Positions 23,647 through 32,769 of a stretch of 64,000 nt of DNA are shown in pieces. The stretch comes from Cyanobacterium sp. uoEpiScrs1. GTDB lineage: Bacteria; Cyanobacteriota; Cyanobacteriia; Cyanobacteriales; Microcystaceae. The DNA lies in contig NZ_OX373462.1 of assembly GCF_947331815.1 (NCBI RefSeq), positions 793,376-857,375 on the forward strand, given 5' to 3'. The notes under the pieces are model-generated. The model had not been told where the DNA came from. It searched no databases and saw only the letters and a program-made list of their open reading frames with translations. Position 1 is the stretch's first letter; each line of letters opens with the position of its first letter. The position numbers and the translations under genes are program-made.

Positions 23647-24600
23647 CTATTTCATTAAGGTGTCAGTAACAATTTGCTGTCCCATAGGAGAAGTTGCATA
23701 ACCTAAAAACAAATCAACTGTTTCTGAAGGAGGTTTTTTATAGACATAATAGAGTGATCGCCTATAGGGATATTTGGGAACTTCAAGGGTATGATCATCA
23801 ATAGGAATAATTCGTACTGTCTTTTCGTTGGTAATCTGAGAATAGATCATATAACTAATATCATTAGTTCCTAAATTTCGTAAAATAGAAGTGTCAGTAT
23901 CTTGAGTTGTAATAGCGATGTCTGGAGTATTTTTATTATCTTCTCTCTTTAGGATCAATTCTTCAAAGATCTGACGTGTACTACTGGCAAAAGGGTGGTT
24001 AATTACTCGAATTGCTCCAGACGACCGTCCTAAGGCTGACCAGTCAGTAATTTTTCCTTGGAAAATGTCGATTACTTGAGCTTGCGTTAACCCATGACGA
24101 AAAGAATTTTGAGGGCTAATTATGATGGCGACCTCATCTTTTGCTATAAGAACAGAAGTTAATCCCAGAATTTTTTCATTACTGGTGATATCACGAGATA
24201 TCACTGCGACATCAGCACTACCCATTAATAATGACTGAATACTTTTATTGGATTTCTGTGTGTTTACAATGACTTTAGTTTCTGGAAATTGTTGTTCAAA
24301 ACCATTTTTGAGGGCTCGATTAAATAATGCCATACTGGTCGAGTTACTCACTTTAATGATAGTTCCTGGGGTGACTTTTGTAGGAAAAAAAAAAGTTCCT
24401 GAATCTGTCAAAGAAGGTGGTGGCGACAAAGGAGAGCCGGATGTAATTACCTGGTTGTTAGGAAATATAGTTGTTCCGAAAAAAATAATTGGGAGATTCT
24501 CTCCTAATCTTTGAATTAACCACAAAGAAACCCCTCCTACAATTCCGGTAGTAATTAGAAGAAACATAATAATTGTAAAGGATCTATTTTTTTGTGACAT
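23647..24600 (-). CDS. PstS-like periplasmic substrate-binding protein
   Basis: 317 residues with an N-terminal hydrophobic signal or anchor (about 9-31), then a type 2 periplasmic binding fold. Signature elements of the phosphate-binding PstS group are present: ADVAVISRDIT near residue 130, VIDIFQGKITDW near 180 and the ending SPMGQQIVTDTLMK. It may bind phosphate or another oxyanion at the cell surface. No permease or ATPase genes are adjacent, so it may work with transporter subunits encoded elsewhere or act as a sensor. The mature region aligns better with stand-alone cyanobacterial PBP-domain proteins than with classical PstS, so I leave the symbol blank. Confidence 0.75.
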   Translation of the reverse strand: MSQKNRSFTIIMFLLITTGIVGGVSLWLIQRLGENLPIIFFGTTIFPNNQVITSGSPLSPPPSLTDSGTFFFPTKVTPGTIIKVSNSTSMALFNRALKNGFEQQFPETKVIVNTQKSNKSIQSLLMGSADVAVISRDITSNEKILGLTSVLIAKDEVAIIISPQNSFRHGLTQAQVIDIFQGKITDWSALGRSSGAIRVINHPFASSTRQIFEELILKREDNKNTPDIAITTQDTDTSILRNLGTNDISYMIYSQITNEKTVRIIPIDDHTLEVPKYPYRRSLYYVYKKPPSETVDLFLGYATSPMGQQIVTDTLMK

Positions 24601-24874
24601 AACCTGCTCTTAATAACGACCTCTGCTATTTGTTATAAATTTTGTTGGAGCTGGTCTGAGTTAAAGTAGGAATAAGAGCTAAAAAATAGAGTCTTTTATC
24701 TAACACAACGCAATCGTACCTTAAATCTTTAACACCGAATTCAACTTCAACTTGTACAATTCATAATAATCAACGTAGCAATCCGTTAGGATTATAAAAA
24801 CAGAATATCAAGTTGGCATACACCAACAGTTTTAGTTATCCCCCTCTTGAGAAAAAACTTTTTTAGGAGTTTGA

Positions 24875-25144
24875 ATGAGCAACGAAACTTATTTCAACCA
24901 TCCCACCTTCGGACTACTTTATAGAGTATGTTCACTAGATAATAATGAAGAGTTATTTACAACATTGTATGCCCAACGGTTATTTTTCTTATTGAAAATA
25001 CTGCCTACTAATATGCTTTTTGAGCCAGTAAGTCGTTCTGGTGCTAGGCTATTGGTAGAGACTCGCGTGCGTGACCTACGCCGTTTGGGAGCTCTTCAGG
25101 ATTATCAAGAACTACAGACAATTTACGAACGAACATTTCCTTAA
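24875..25144 (+). CDS. pipX: PipX, PII- and NtcA-interacting coactivator
   Basis: An 89-residue protein with a clear PipX sequence: N-terminal Tudor-like domain (YFNHPTFGLLYRVC) and two C-terminal helices (RVRDLRRLGALQDYQELQ). PipX switches between binding PII (GlnB) when nitrogen is sufficient and coactivating NtcA when 2-oxoglutarate is high. An AGGAG precedes the ATG closely (24864-24868). pipY follows 47 bp downstream, the conserved cyanobacterial pair. Retention implies that the PII/NtcA circuit still operates, which would matter for a nitrogen-fixing partner. Confidence 0.95.
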   Translation: MSNETYFNHPTFGLLYRVCSLDNNEELFTTLYAQRLFFLLKILPTNMLFEPVSRSGARLLVETRVRDLRRLGALQDYQELQTIYERTFP

Positions 25145-25191
25145 TTACTCAGAATATTCAACTTTAGGCTAGGATTATATTTTGTCGACCA

Positions 25192-25848
25192 ATGACCATT
25201 GCTCAACGTCTTAATCAGATTAGTCAACAGCTGCCTTCTCATGTCCGTTTGATAGCTGTCACTAAACAAGTGTCTGTTTCTCAGATACGAGCGGCTTATG
25301 AATCTGGAATACGAAACTTTGCTGAAAGTCGTCTTCAAGAAGCCATATCAAAACAAGAACAACTCAATGATTTGCCAGATATTTGTTGGCATTTTATCGG
25401 GCATTTGCAAGCAAATAAAGCTCAAAAAGCCATTTTACATTTTGACTGGATTCATTCAGTTGACAGTATTAAAATTGTTCAGCGTCTAAATCGACTTGCT
25501 GCTGAATCTTCTCTATCTCCTAAAGTTTGCCTGCAAGTCAAAATTGTATCCGATCCCAACAAATATGGTTGGACAGAAGAAGAACTGTACACATATCTAT
25601 CAGAACTAGAGAACTGTAAAAATTTAAGAATAAAAGGTCTAATGACAATTTTGCCCTTAGGTTTATCTAAAAAAGAAATGTTAGCCACTTTTAAAAAAGT
25701 AAAAAGCTTAGCTGAAAAAATAACAAAACAGTCAAACTTAGAGCTCAAACAGTTATCAATGGGGATGTCTGAAGACTATCCATTAGCCGTACAAGCAGGG
25801 GCAACGATGATTCGCCTAGGGAAAATTATTTTTAGAGAAAGGGATTAA
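25192..25848 (+). CDS. pipY: PipY / YggS-type pyridoxal-phosphate homeostasis protein
   Basis: A 218-residue single-domain PLP-binding protein of the YggS/PROSC family. The cofactor lysine is in LIAVTKQVS (Lys25), and the HFIGHLQANK block near residue 65 and the C-terminal SMGMSEDYPLAV phosphate-binding loop are present. These proteins have no known catalytic activity and buffer PLP and amino/keto-acid pools. Directly downstream of pipX in the usual order; sepF and proC follow after a gap that is longer here (515 bp) than in compact genomes. Confidence 0.93.
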   Translation: MTIAQRLNQISQQLPSHVRLIAVTKQVSVSQIRAAYESGIRNFAESRLQEAISKQEQLNDLPDICWHFIGHLQANKAQKAILHFDWIHSVDSIKIVQRLNRLAAESSLSPKVCLQVKIVSDPNKYGWTEEELYTYLSELENCKNLRIKGLMTILPLGLSKKEMLATFKKVKSLAEKITKQSNLELKQLSMGMSEDYPLAVQAGATMIRLGKIIFRERD

Positions 25849-25998
25849 ACGTCTCTAGTATTTAACCTTATCCTTAAATATGTAGTGAAAAGCTTCCTTG
25901 TTTTAATTCAGAATCAAAAAATCACATAATCTAACAGATTTATTGTATTTTACAAATTCTTTACATTTTTTAAGGATATTTGTCTATTGATATCCTAA

Positions 25999-26060
25999 AA
26001 TGTAAGACAGCTGGTCAAACATGTTCTAGAATGTAAGACAGCCGGTCAAACATGTACTAG
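25999..26060. repeat. Two tandem 31-bp direct repeats
   Basis: Unit 1 is 25999-26029 and unit 2 is 26030-26060, differing at only two positions. Each unit contains TGTAAGACAGC and GGTCAAACATGT. They abut with no spacer and lie about 300 bp upstream of sepF. Confidence 0.9.
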
Positions 26061-26109
26061 AACATTGAAACGTCCAGTTGGACTATGTCTTTCTAAAATC
26101 TAAACGGGG

Positions 26110-26166
26110 GAACATGTTATAGAGCTAAAACGACTAAGAACATAATTATTGAACTAAAACAACTAA
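26110..26166. repeat. Imperfect direct repeat, 28/29 bp
   Basis: Units 26110-26137 and 26138-26166 both begin GAACAT and end CTAAAACNACTAA, with diverged middles. Adjacent to the 31-bp repeat pair. Confidence 0.65.
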
Positions 26167-26363
26167 ATGATGTAGCTGTCTTTTGTGGTCTAGTTAGTCC
26201 AAGAAGGTTCACTATTTATTAGAACAGTCAGACAGTGAAGAAGTGGGCGAATAGCGCTCTGAAGCTAATTTTAAACCAATAGGTGCGACATTGTTATTCA
26301 TCCTTTTGTTCACCCTATGTGGTTGACTCTTTGTAGAAAATTGTAAAAACGGAAATTTTGAAT

Positions 26364-26936
26364 ATGTCTTTGACAGAGAAGCTAAAAAGAATTGTAGGTA
26401 TTGACGAACCCGTATATGAAGAATACGATCCTTATGGTTCGGAAGAATATAAAGGAATAGACGAAGAGCAGCACCTTTCTTCTATGGGAAAAAATTACAC
26501 TCAGCCATCTTCACGCAACCGTGATTTGGATTTAACTTCTGATTCACAGATAGGAACAAACAGAAGCAATGTTATTGGAATGCCAGGGATTACTAATAGC
26601 ATTGCTGAAGTGGTAGTAGTTGAACCTCGTTCATTTGATGAGATGCCTCAAGTCATTCAAACCTTACGGGAACGTAAGTCTGTTGTTCTGAATCTGAATG
26701 TGATGGATTCTGAAGAAGCACAAAGAGCCGTGGATTTCGTAGCAGGTGGAACTTATGCTCTTGATGGACACCAGGAGAGAATAGGTGAAAGTATTTTCTT
26801 ATTCACACCCAGCTGTGTCAAGGTCAGCACTCATTCGGGAATGGTTCACGATGTACCAGAAGTTCCCACAACTCCTGCTCGTACTTCGGCACCTACACCT
26901 AGTTGGGGAACTGATACCAGCCGCTTAGTTCAATAA
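26364..26936 (+). CDS. sepF: Cell division protein SepF
   Basis: 190 residues from the ATG at 26364; a TTG two codons earlier is the only alternative. SepF binds FtsZ and the membrane, and organises the division ring in cyanobacteria and Gram-positives. The N-terminus has the membrane-binding amphipathic stretch ([11 protein letters not shown]), then a variable linker and the conserved SepF core from about residue 72 ([20 protein letters not shown], then [14 protein letters not shown]). It lies in the conserved pipX-pipY-sepF-proC block, 52 bp before proC. An intact copy means FtsZ-based division is retained. Confidence 0.93.
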   Translation: MSLTEKLKRIVGIDEPVYEEYDPYGSEEYKGIDEEQHLSSMGKNYTQPSSRNRDLDLTSDSQIGTNRSNVIGMPGITNSIAEVVVVEPRSFDEMPQVIQTLRERKSVVLNLNVMDSEEAQRAVDFVAGGTYALDGHQERIGESIFLFTPSCVKVSTHSGMVHDVPEVPTTPARTSAPTPSWGTDTSRLVQ

Positions 26937-26988
26937 CTCGGTTGTTTTGGTGAAAGCTGAATCGTTAAGTTAAATTTGATTAAAACTT

Positions 26989-27801
26989 GTGTCTATTAGA
27001 TTGGGTGTCATCGGCGGCGGGGTAATGGCAGAGGCTATTATATCCCGCCTTCTGAGCAAAAAACTTTATCAATCCCATGAGGTGTTAGTTAGCGAGCCTA
27101 ACCAACAGCGGCGGGAATTTTTTGAAAAAACCTATCAAGTTCATACTACTGAAAATAACCAGACAGTAGTTGAATCAAAAGAAGTGTTATTGTTATCTAT
27201 CAAACCTCAGGTGTTAGATGAAGTTTTGACTAGTCTAAATGTGGTAGGACATTCTCGTCCCTATCCCCTCGTTGTCTCTATTTTAGCTGGAGTTTCTTTA
27301 ATTCGCTTAGAAACAGGGTTTCCTGGGTATCCAATATTACGGGTAATGCCTAATGCACCGGCTGTCGTCGGGGCTGGGATGACCGTACTCTCTCCTGGAC
27401 AAATGGTTAAACCTAACCACTTGGTATTAGCCACTACTCTCTTTGAGGCGATTGGACAGGTTATACAAGTGCCAGAATATTTGATGGATGCGGTGACAGG
27501 GCTATCGGGATCAGGTCCCGCTTTTGTAGCAATGATGATTGAAGCTTTGGCTGATGGAGGAGTGTACGCCGGGTTGCCGAGGGGAACAGCCATTCAACTG
27601 GCATTACAAACAGTGTTAGGAACTGTACAATTGTTACAAAACACTGAGTTACACCCAGCTCAACTAAAAGATAAAGTCAGCAGCCCTGGGGGAACTACCA
27701 TTGCTGGAGTAACTCGATTAGAAAAGGCGGGATTTCGTTCAGCTATTATTGAAGCAGTACAAGCAGCCTACCAGCGATCTCAACAATTAATGGATAGGTA
27801 G
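26989..27801 (+). CDS. proC: Pyrroline-5-carboxylate reductase
   Basis: 270 residues from a GTG start at 26989. ProC makes proline from pyrroline-5-carboxylate with NAD(P)H. The N-terminal Rossmann signature is LGVIGGGVMAEAI; the catalytic and dimer region shows GLSGSGPAFVAMMIEALADG near residue 170 and the SPGGTTIAG motif near 227. No frame break. Co-directional with sepF, probably one transcript. A downstream hairpin is limited to a 16-bp AT palindrome at 27906-27921. Confidence 0.95.
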   Translation: MSIRLGVIGGGVMAEAIISRLLSKKLYQSHEVLVSEPNQQRREFFEKTYQVHTTENNQTVVESKEVLLLSIKPQVLDEVLTSLNVVGHSRPYPLVVSILAGVSLIRLETGFPGYPILRVMPNAPAVVGAGMTVLSPGQMVKPNHLVLATTLFEAIGQVIQVPEYLMDAVTGLSGSGPAFVAMMIEALADGGVYAGLPRGTAIQLALQTVLGTVQLLQNTELHPAQLKDKVSSPGGTTIAGVTRLEKAGFRSAIIEAVQAAYQRSQQLMDR

Positions 27802-28385
27802 GTGGCTTTAAATAAAAGTTAGAGTAGTAGATTATCTCGTTTTTCTGTATTTAAGTATATATTCAAACGATTAGTCTGGGATTTATAATATTTAAATATA
27901 GATATAATTCTTTAAAGAATTTTTCTGTTTTATCTGCCCCTTTATTATGAAATTTCTTTCTTTTAAACTACTTTTTCATAAAATATTATTGAAAACCCCA
28001 CTTGCTTCGAACCCCTCTATTATATTTATTTAGTCATTTTTTAACTTTCTGGAGCTACATTATTTTTTATTTCACCCTTTATATAATTCCATAACCATTC
28101 TTTTTCCTGAATCATTCGTCTTGGAATTTGTTTTATAAACGTATAGTCTAAATCGTTTTATCTATAATTACAAACACATTTGACTTTTTATCTATTTAGA
28201 TTAAAAAATAATATCTCTATTTTAGCTTTCATTGTGTAAGAAATCTTTGGACTGTGAGTCCAGTTTTAAATTATGTCTGTTATTTATCCTGTGAGCCTTA
28301 TTTATACGTAGGCTTAGATCTTAAGAAACAATTCCCTTTAGTCACCTTTCTATTACTTACTTAGTTATTCAAATTATTCATAATA
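27802..28385. other. Gap between proC and sfsA with a coding remnant
   Basis: A 16-bp palindrome (27906-27921) lies about 105 bp past proC. The minus strand between 28041 and 28154 reads as a protein-like C-terminus (listed separately). Nothing else is legible. Confidence 0.4.
28041..28154 (-). pseudogene. Unidentified gene remnant, C-terminal fragment
   Basis: On the minus strand 37 codons ending in TAA encode a segment of ordinary protein composition, including FIKQIPRRMIQEKEWLW and NYIKGEIKNNVAPES, unlike the Asn/Ile/Lys/Tyr-dominated noise of neighbouring gaps. The frame hits a stop just upstream (near 28160) with no start codon, so it appears to be the tail of a decayed gene on the strand opposite proC and sfsA. 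I do not recognise the family. Chance cannot be excluded for 37 codons. Confidence 0.35.
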
Positions 28386-29117
28386 ATGACTAATGATTTT
28401 ATTTATTATTATCCTCCTCTAATTTCAGGAATTTTAATTAGACGTTATAAACGATTTCTAGCTGATATTCAACTTGAAACAGGGGAAATCATTACAGCTC
28501 ATTGTGCTAATACAGGTCCAATGATAGGGGTATCTAAAGCTGGAAGTCATGTCTATGTTTCTAAAAGTGATAATCCTAAACGAAAATTATCCTACACTTG
28601 GGAAATGATTAATATTGAGGGGACTTGGGTTGGAATCAACACAGCTCTTCCTAATAAAGTAATTAAACTAGCCTTGAAACAACAATGTTTATTAGAGTTG
28701 ACAGGACAATACACTCAGGTTCGTTGTGAAGTACCATATGGGAGCAATAAAAAAAGTCGTATTGATTTTCTTCTAACAAAAGAAGGAGAGAAAGCGCCCA
28801 TTTATATAGAAGTAAAAAATACAACCCTTAGCCAGGGAAAAATAGCTCTTTTTCCCGATACTGTTACTAGTCGCGGACAAAAGCACTTAAAAGAATTAAT
28901 ATCACTTTTGCCAAATGCAACACCAATTATGCTTTATTTCATCAATCGAAAAGATTGTTATGCTTTTGCCCCCGGAGATAATTTTGATGCCACCTATGGA
29001 CAAATTTTGAGAAAAGCAGTTAATCAAGGAGTAAAAATATTACCTTATCGTTTTGAAGTTACTCCTAAAGGCATTCGCTATTTAGGACTTGCAAAATTTT
29101 TAACAAACTCTCTATGA
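28386..29117 (+). CDS. sfsA: SfsA family DNA/RNA nuclease
   Basis: 243 residues matching SfsA over the full length: IRRYKRFLADIQLETGE near residue 17, CANTGPMIG near 41 and the PD-(D/E)XK-like nuclease core (RIDFLLT then IYIEVKNTTL). Originally named sugar fermentation stimulation protein, the family has an OB-like N-terminal domain plus a nuclease fold and has been linked to nucleic-acid binding. The biological role in cyanobacteria is unclear. The gene is monocistronic, with gaps of more than 500 bp on each side. Confidence 0.9.
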   Translation: MTNDFIYYYPPLISGILIRRYKRFLADIQLETGEIITAHCANTGPMIGVSKAGSHVYVSKSDNPKRKLSYTWEMINIEGTWVGINTALPNKVIKLALKQQCLLELTGQYTQVRCEVPYGSNKKSRIDFLLTKEGEKAPIYIEVKNTTLSQGKIALFPDTVTSRGQKHLKELISLLPNATPIMLYFINRKDCYAFAPGDNFDATYGQILRKAVNQGVKILPYRFEVTPKGIRYLGLAKFLTNSL

Positions 29118-29724
29118 TAGGGTCATAAGTAGGTTATTCCCGTTAACTTGAAATTACTTGGTTATGAATAGTCGGAAAACACGTAGTATTTATCTCTGTT
29201 TTGTATACACAAAATAACAAAAGGGTATTTAATAGAAATATCTCTTCAGAGATTTAAATCATTATCATAATAAAGAAAATCTAAAACTAGAAAAGAGACA
29301 AGTCATCAATTTTTAGATATTTGTTCACTAAATTTTCTAGGAGCGATCATACTATATTCTTTGTTTGGCTAGTTAAATCTTTACTTTTGGGTTCTGAACT
29401 TGGACCATAGCGTATGTTCCTTGTATATTCCTTAGACCCTCTGCTTTAATAATAGTAATTATGCTGCGACAACTTAGAGCATATACACAATGACCTGGTA
29501 TTTAACCTTTTACATTGTTTACTATTGATTGTGTTAATTTTCAATATTTGTATAATGAGTTATATCAAAAGAATGATTTTCAATTCAATAATCATATAAG
29601 ACTTTTTGAGATCAAACACAAGGGAAGGTCGGGCTTTATAAAAGTGAAATGTGCCTTCAGATTCTGATTGTCAGTTAATGAAGACAGTCTGTAATTGTGT
29701 TACATTCTAAGTCAAATATAGCTA
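29118..29724. other. Gene-free gap between sfsA and topA (convergent)
   Basis: 607 bp with slightly less AT-biased patches (about 29380-29500 and 29620-29700) that may be old coding sequence but have no readable frame. No strong hairpin found. Confidence 0.3.
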
Positions 29725-32358
29725 TTATTTATTCTTATCATTGGCTGTTGATTCTGTATTTTTACTACTAGTTTTGCTTTTTGTTGATTTGCGATTTGTC
29801 TTTTTCTTGGTTGTCACTTTTGTAGCTAATAATTCTAACGCTGTTTCTAGAGTTAAAGTATCAACCTTTTCTTTTTCAGGAAGACTGACATTAACCTTGC
29901 CATGTTTAATATAAAGTCCATAAGGTCCCTCATAAATATTAATGGCTTCTTTGTCTTCAGGATGAATGCCTAATTCTCTCAGCGGCTTTTTAGCCCCTCG
30001 ACCTCCTTTTCTTGTTCGCTTTGGTTGAGCTAACAATTCTAAAGCTCGTTCTAGGTCAACTGTTAAGATATCATCTTCTCCTTTTAGGGAACGATAATCC
30101 TTACCTTCTTTACCCTGATCGTGCACTATATAAGGACCAAAACGTCCTAACCCAGCTTTGATTTTAGCTCCTGTATCAGGATGATTTCCTAACAAACGGG
30201 GGAGAGATAACAACCCTATAGCTCTCTCTAGAGTTACGTCTTCAGGTTTCATCCCTTTAGGCAAAGAGGTTCGTTTGGGCTTTTTATTATGCTCACTGAC
30301 TTCTCCTAATTGAACGTAGGGACCATAACTACCAATAAGAGTATAAATAGATTCTCCTGTTTCAGGATGTAACCCCAATTCTTTAGGGCCTTCTATTTTC
30401 TGCTTAAGAATTGTGGATACTCGTTCAGAATTCAGATCAGCTGGAGTTAAATCTATGGGAATTGAAGCTGTAATTACTTCTTCTTCTTGCATTAGCTCAA
30501 TATATGGTCCAAACTTTCCCAGTCTAACAGTAACCTCTAAGTTATTTAGGTTAACAGCCTTGGCAACCGAAGGATCTATATTTTCAAGACCCAATTTAAC
30601 TAGATTATCTAATCCTTTTTTCCCAAAATAAAAATCTTTAAGATAGGGGATCCAGTGGGTTTCTCCAGTAGCAATTTCATCAAGAGTGTGCTCCATTTTG
30701 GAGGTGAATTTTGCATCTACTAAATCATGGAAATGTTGCTCTAATAGACTTACCACCGCAAAAGCAGTAAACGTCGGTATTAAGGCTTTACTACGCATTT
30801 GTGCATAACCGCGATCAATAACTGTCCCGATAATACTGGCATAGGTACTTGGACGACCGACCCCTTCACTTTCGAGGATTTTCACAAGAGACGCTTCCGT
30901 AAATCGAGCAGGGGGTTGTGTTTCATGCCCTGATACGTCTAATTGCTGACAGTTAGGATGATCTCCCACTTGCAGGGGAGGAAGGAGCACTTCTTGGTTT
31001 TCTAAAGCTACTTCAGGATCATCAGAGCCTTCGACATAGGCGCGAAAAAACCCGGGAAAATCAATACGTTTGCCTGAAGACCGAAAGCCTGCATCTTCTA
31101 CTTTAAGATTAATAACAATTTGAGTTAAACGAGCATTAGCCATCTGACAGGCTACAGTACGCTTCCAAATCAAGTCATAAAGGGAAAACTCACTACCTGA
31201 TAGTCCTGTCTCTTGGGGGGTGCTAAACTCATTCCCTGCCGGACGAATGGCTTCGTGGGCTTCTTGGGCTCCCTTACTTTTTGTCGTATATTGACGAGGT
31301 TTGGGGCTAAGGTAGTTCTCACCATATTTTTGTTCAACACAGTTTCTTGCAGCAGTAATAGCCTGATCAGATAAATGGACAGAATCTGTCCGCATATAAG
31401 TAATATATCCTTCTTCATAAAGTTTTTGAGCAATCCGCATCGTATCTCTCGCTGAAATACCTAATTTTCGATTAGATTCTTGTTGTAGGGTGGAGGTGGT
31501 GAAAGGAGGAGCCGGTTTACGGATTGTTGGCTTTTCTTCTATTTTGCTAACAGTCCAATGTTTTCCCTCTAAACGATCTTTAAGAGTATGAGCTTGATTT
31601 TCACCAAGAAGAACCACATCACGTCCTTGAATAATTTTTCCAGTATTAGGGTCAAAGTCGTTAGCCGTAGCGATTTTTTTATCCTTTAGAGTCACTAATC
31701 TAGCATTGAATGAGTTCTTATCCTTTGTTTTTAATAAGGCTTTGAGATCCCAGTATCCTCCTGATTGGAAAACTTGACGTTCTCGTTCTCGTTGCACCAA
31801 TAAATGGACAGCTACTGACTGTACTCGTCCAGCAGAAAGACCGCGAGCAATTTTTTTCCAAAGCAAGGGAGAAACTGTATAACCAACTAAACGATCTAGA
31901 ATTCGTCTTGTTTCTTGAGCATGAACCAAATTCTTATCAATATCACGACAATTCTTCAATGCTTGTTGTATGGCCTCGCGGGTAATCTCATGAAAGACCA
32001 TACGCTTGATAGGAACTTTAGGTTTTAGTAGCTGCAATAAATGCCAACTGATACTTTCCCCTTCACGGTCTTCATCAGTAGCAAGAATTAACTCGTCTGC
32101 TTCTTTTAAAGCAAATTTAAGTTCTTGAACTACTTTTTTCTTACCTTTGGGAACGACATAAAGTGGCTCAAAATCATTCTCAATATTAATTCCCAAATTT
32201 GACCAACTTTTCTCCTTATATGATGTGGGAACTTCCTCGGCTGAGGCAGGGAGATCTCGTACATGACCCATGGATGCTTCGACGCGATACCCTTTGGGTA
32301 GATAGTTTTTAATAGTACGAGCTTTAGTTGGAGATTCAACGATAACAAGCGTTGGCAT
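29725..32358 (-). CDS. topA: DNA topoisomerase I
   Basis: An 877-residue type IA topoisomerase that relaxes negative supercoils. TOPRIM domain at about 1-120 (ILATDEDREGESISWHL carries the acidic metal residues), catalytic core with tyrosine 321 in EGYITYMRTDSVHLS, then several C-terminal repeats of the form LGxHPxTGxxI...GPYV (about residues 600-840) instead of Cys-type zinc fingers. A Lys/Ser/Thr-rich tail ends the protein. Repeat-type C-termini are typical of cyanobacterial TopA. Full length with no break; monocistronic. Confidence 0.96.
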   Translation of the reverse strand: MPTLVIVESPTKARTIKNYLPKGYRVEASMGHVRDLPASAEEVPTSYKEKSWSNLGINIENDFEPLYVVPKGKKKVVQELKFALKEADELILATDEDREGESISWHLLQLLKPKVPIKRMVFHEITREAIQQALKNCRDIDKNLVHAQETRRILDRLVGYTVSPLLWKKIARGLSAGRVQSVAVHLLVQRERERQVFQSGGYWDLKALLKTKDKNSFNARLVTLKDKKIATANDFDPNTGKIIQGRDVVLLGENQAHTLKDRLEGKHWTVSKIEEKPTIRKPAPPFTTSTLQQESNRKLGISARDTMRIAQKLYEEGYITYMRTDSVHLSDQAITAARNCVEQKYGENYLSPKPRQYTTKSKGAQEAHEAIRPAGNEFSTPQETGLSGSEFSLYDLIWKRTVACQMANARLTQIVINLKVEDAGFRSSGKRIDFPGFFRAYVEGSDDPEVALENQEVLLPPLQVGDHPNCQQLDVSGHETQPPARFTEASLVKILESEGVGRPSTYASIIGTVIDRGYAQMRSKALIPTFTAFAVVSLLEQHFHDLVDAKFTSKMEHTLDEIATGETHWIPYLKDFYFGKKGLDNLVKLGLENIDPSVAKAVNLNNLEVTVRLGKFGPYIELMQEEEVITASIPIDLTPADLNSERVSTILKQKIEGPKELGLHPETGESIYTLIGSYGPYVQLGEVSEHNKKPKRTSLPKGMKPEDVTLERAIGLLSLPRLLGNHPDTGAKIKAGLGRFGPYIVHDQGKEGKDYRSLKGEDDILTVDLERALELLAQPKRTRKGGRGAKKPLRELGIHPEDKEAINIYEGPYGLYIKHGKVNVSLPEKEKVDTLTLETALELLATKVTTKKKTNRKSTKSKTSSKNTESTANDKNK

Positions 32359-32769
32359 AATAATAGTTCAGTCTAATCGAGCGAGTGTAGCAAATAAACT
32401 AGGTCTGTAACAGAATTTTAATTAGCTCATAGTATCTGGGAGATCACCTATGTTAATCAGGTTATAGCATAAAGAATTAACTTGCTTGTTAAATGTCTTT
32501 AAATCCAACACAAAACCATTGATTTTAATAATAAAGAGTGTCGGTAAATTTTTTTATCCATCTTGTTCGGTAATTTAACATGACTTATTGAAGATAAATT
32601 ATTAACTAAAATGCAATTAATTTAAGAGTCAAAGTAAATGAAAAAGTAAAACGATAAATCCGGACTTGCTCCTTCTACTGAAGCCTGAAACGCCTCTTTT
32701 TCTATACTAGATTTCACTATAGGAGGATAACAAAAAGAATTGAATTGATTGGGACATCTTTCTTATTGT
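32359..32769. other. Gap between lhgO-like gene and topA
   Basis: 411 bp, no open frame, no notable repeat. Presumably carries the topA promoter-distal sequence and the 5' region of the leftward topA leader at its left end. Confidence 0.3.

Larger units (their letters stand above)
25849..26363. other. sepF upstream region with tandem repeats
   Basis: 515 bp between pipY and sepF with no credible frame. Starting near 25999 it contains two tandem 31-bp units, then a second pair of 28/29-bp imperfect direct repeats at 26110-26166. The rest is ordinary AT-rich leader sequence. Confidence 0.6.

Noticed and set aside
23507-23701. 64-codon plus-strand frame before the PstS-like gene
   Set aside because: It overlaps the end of an intact gene antisense, has no ribosome site and has AT-driven composition.
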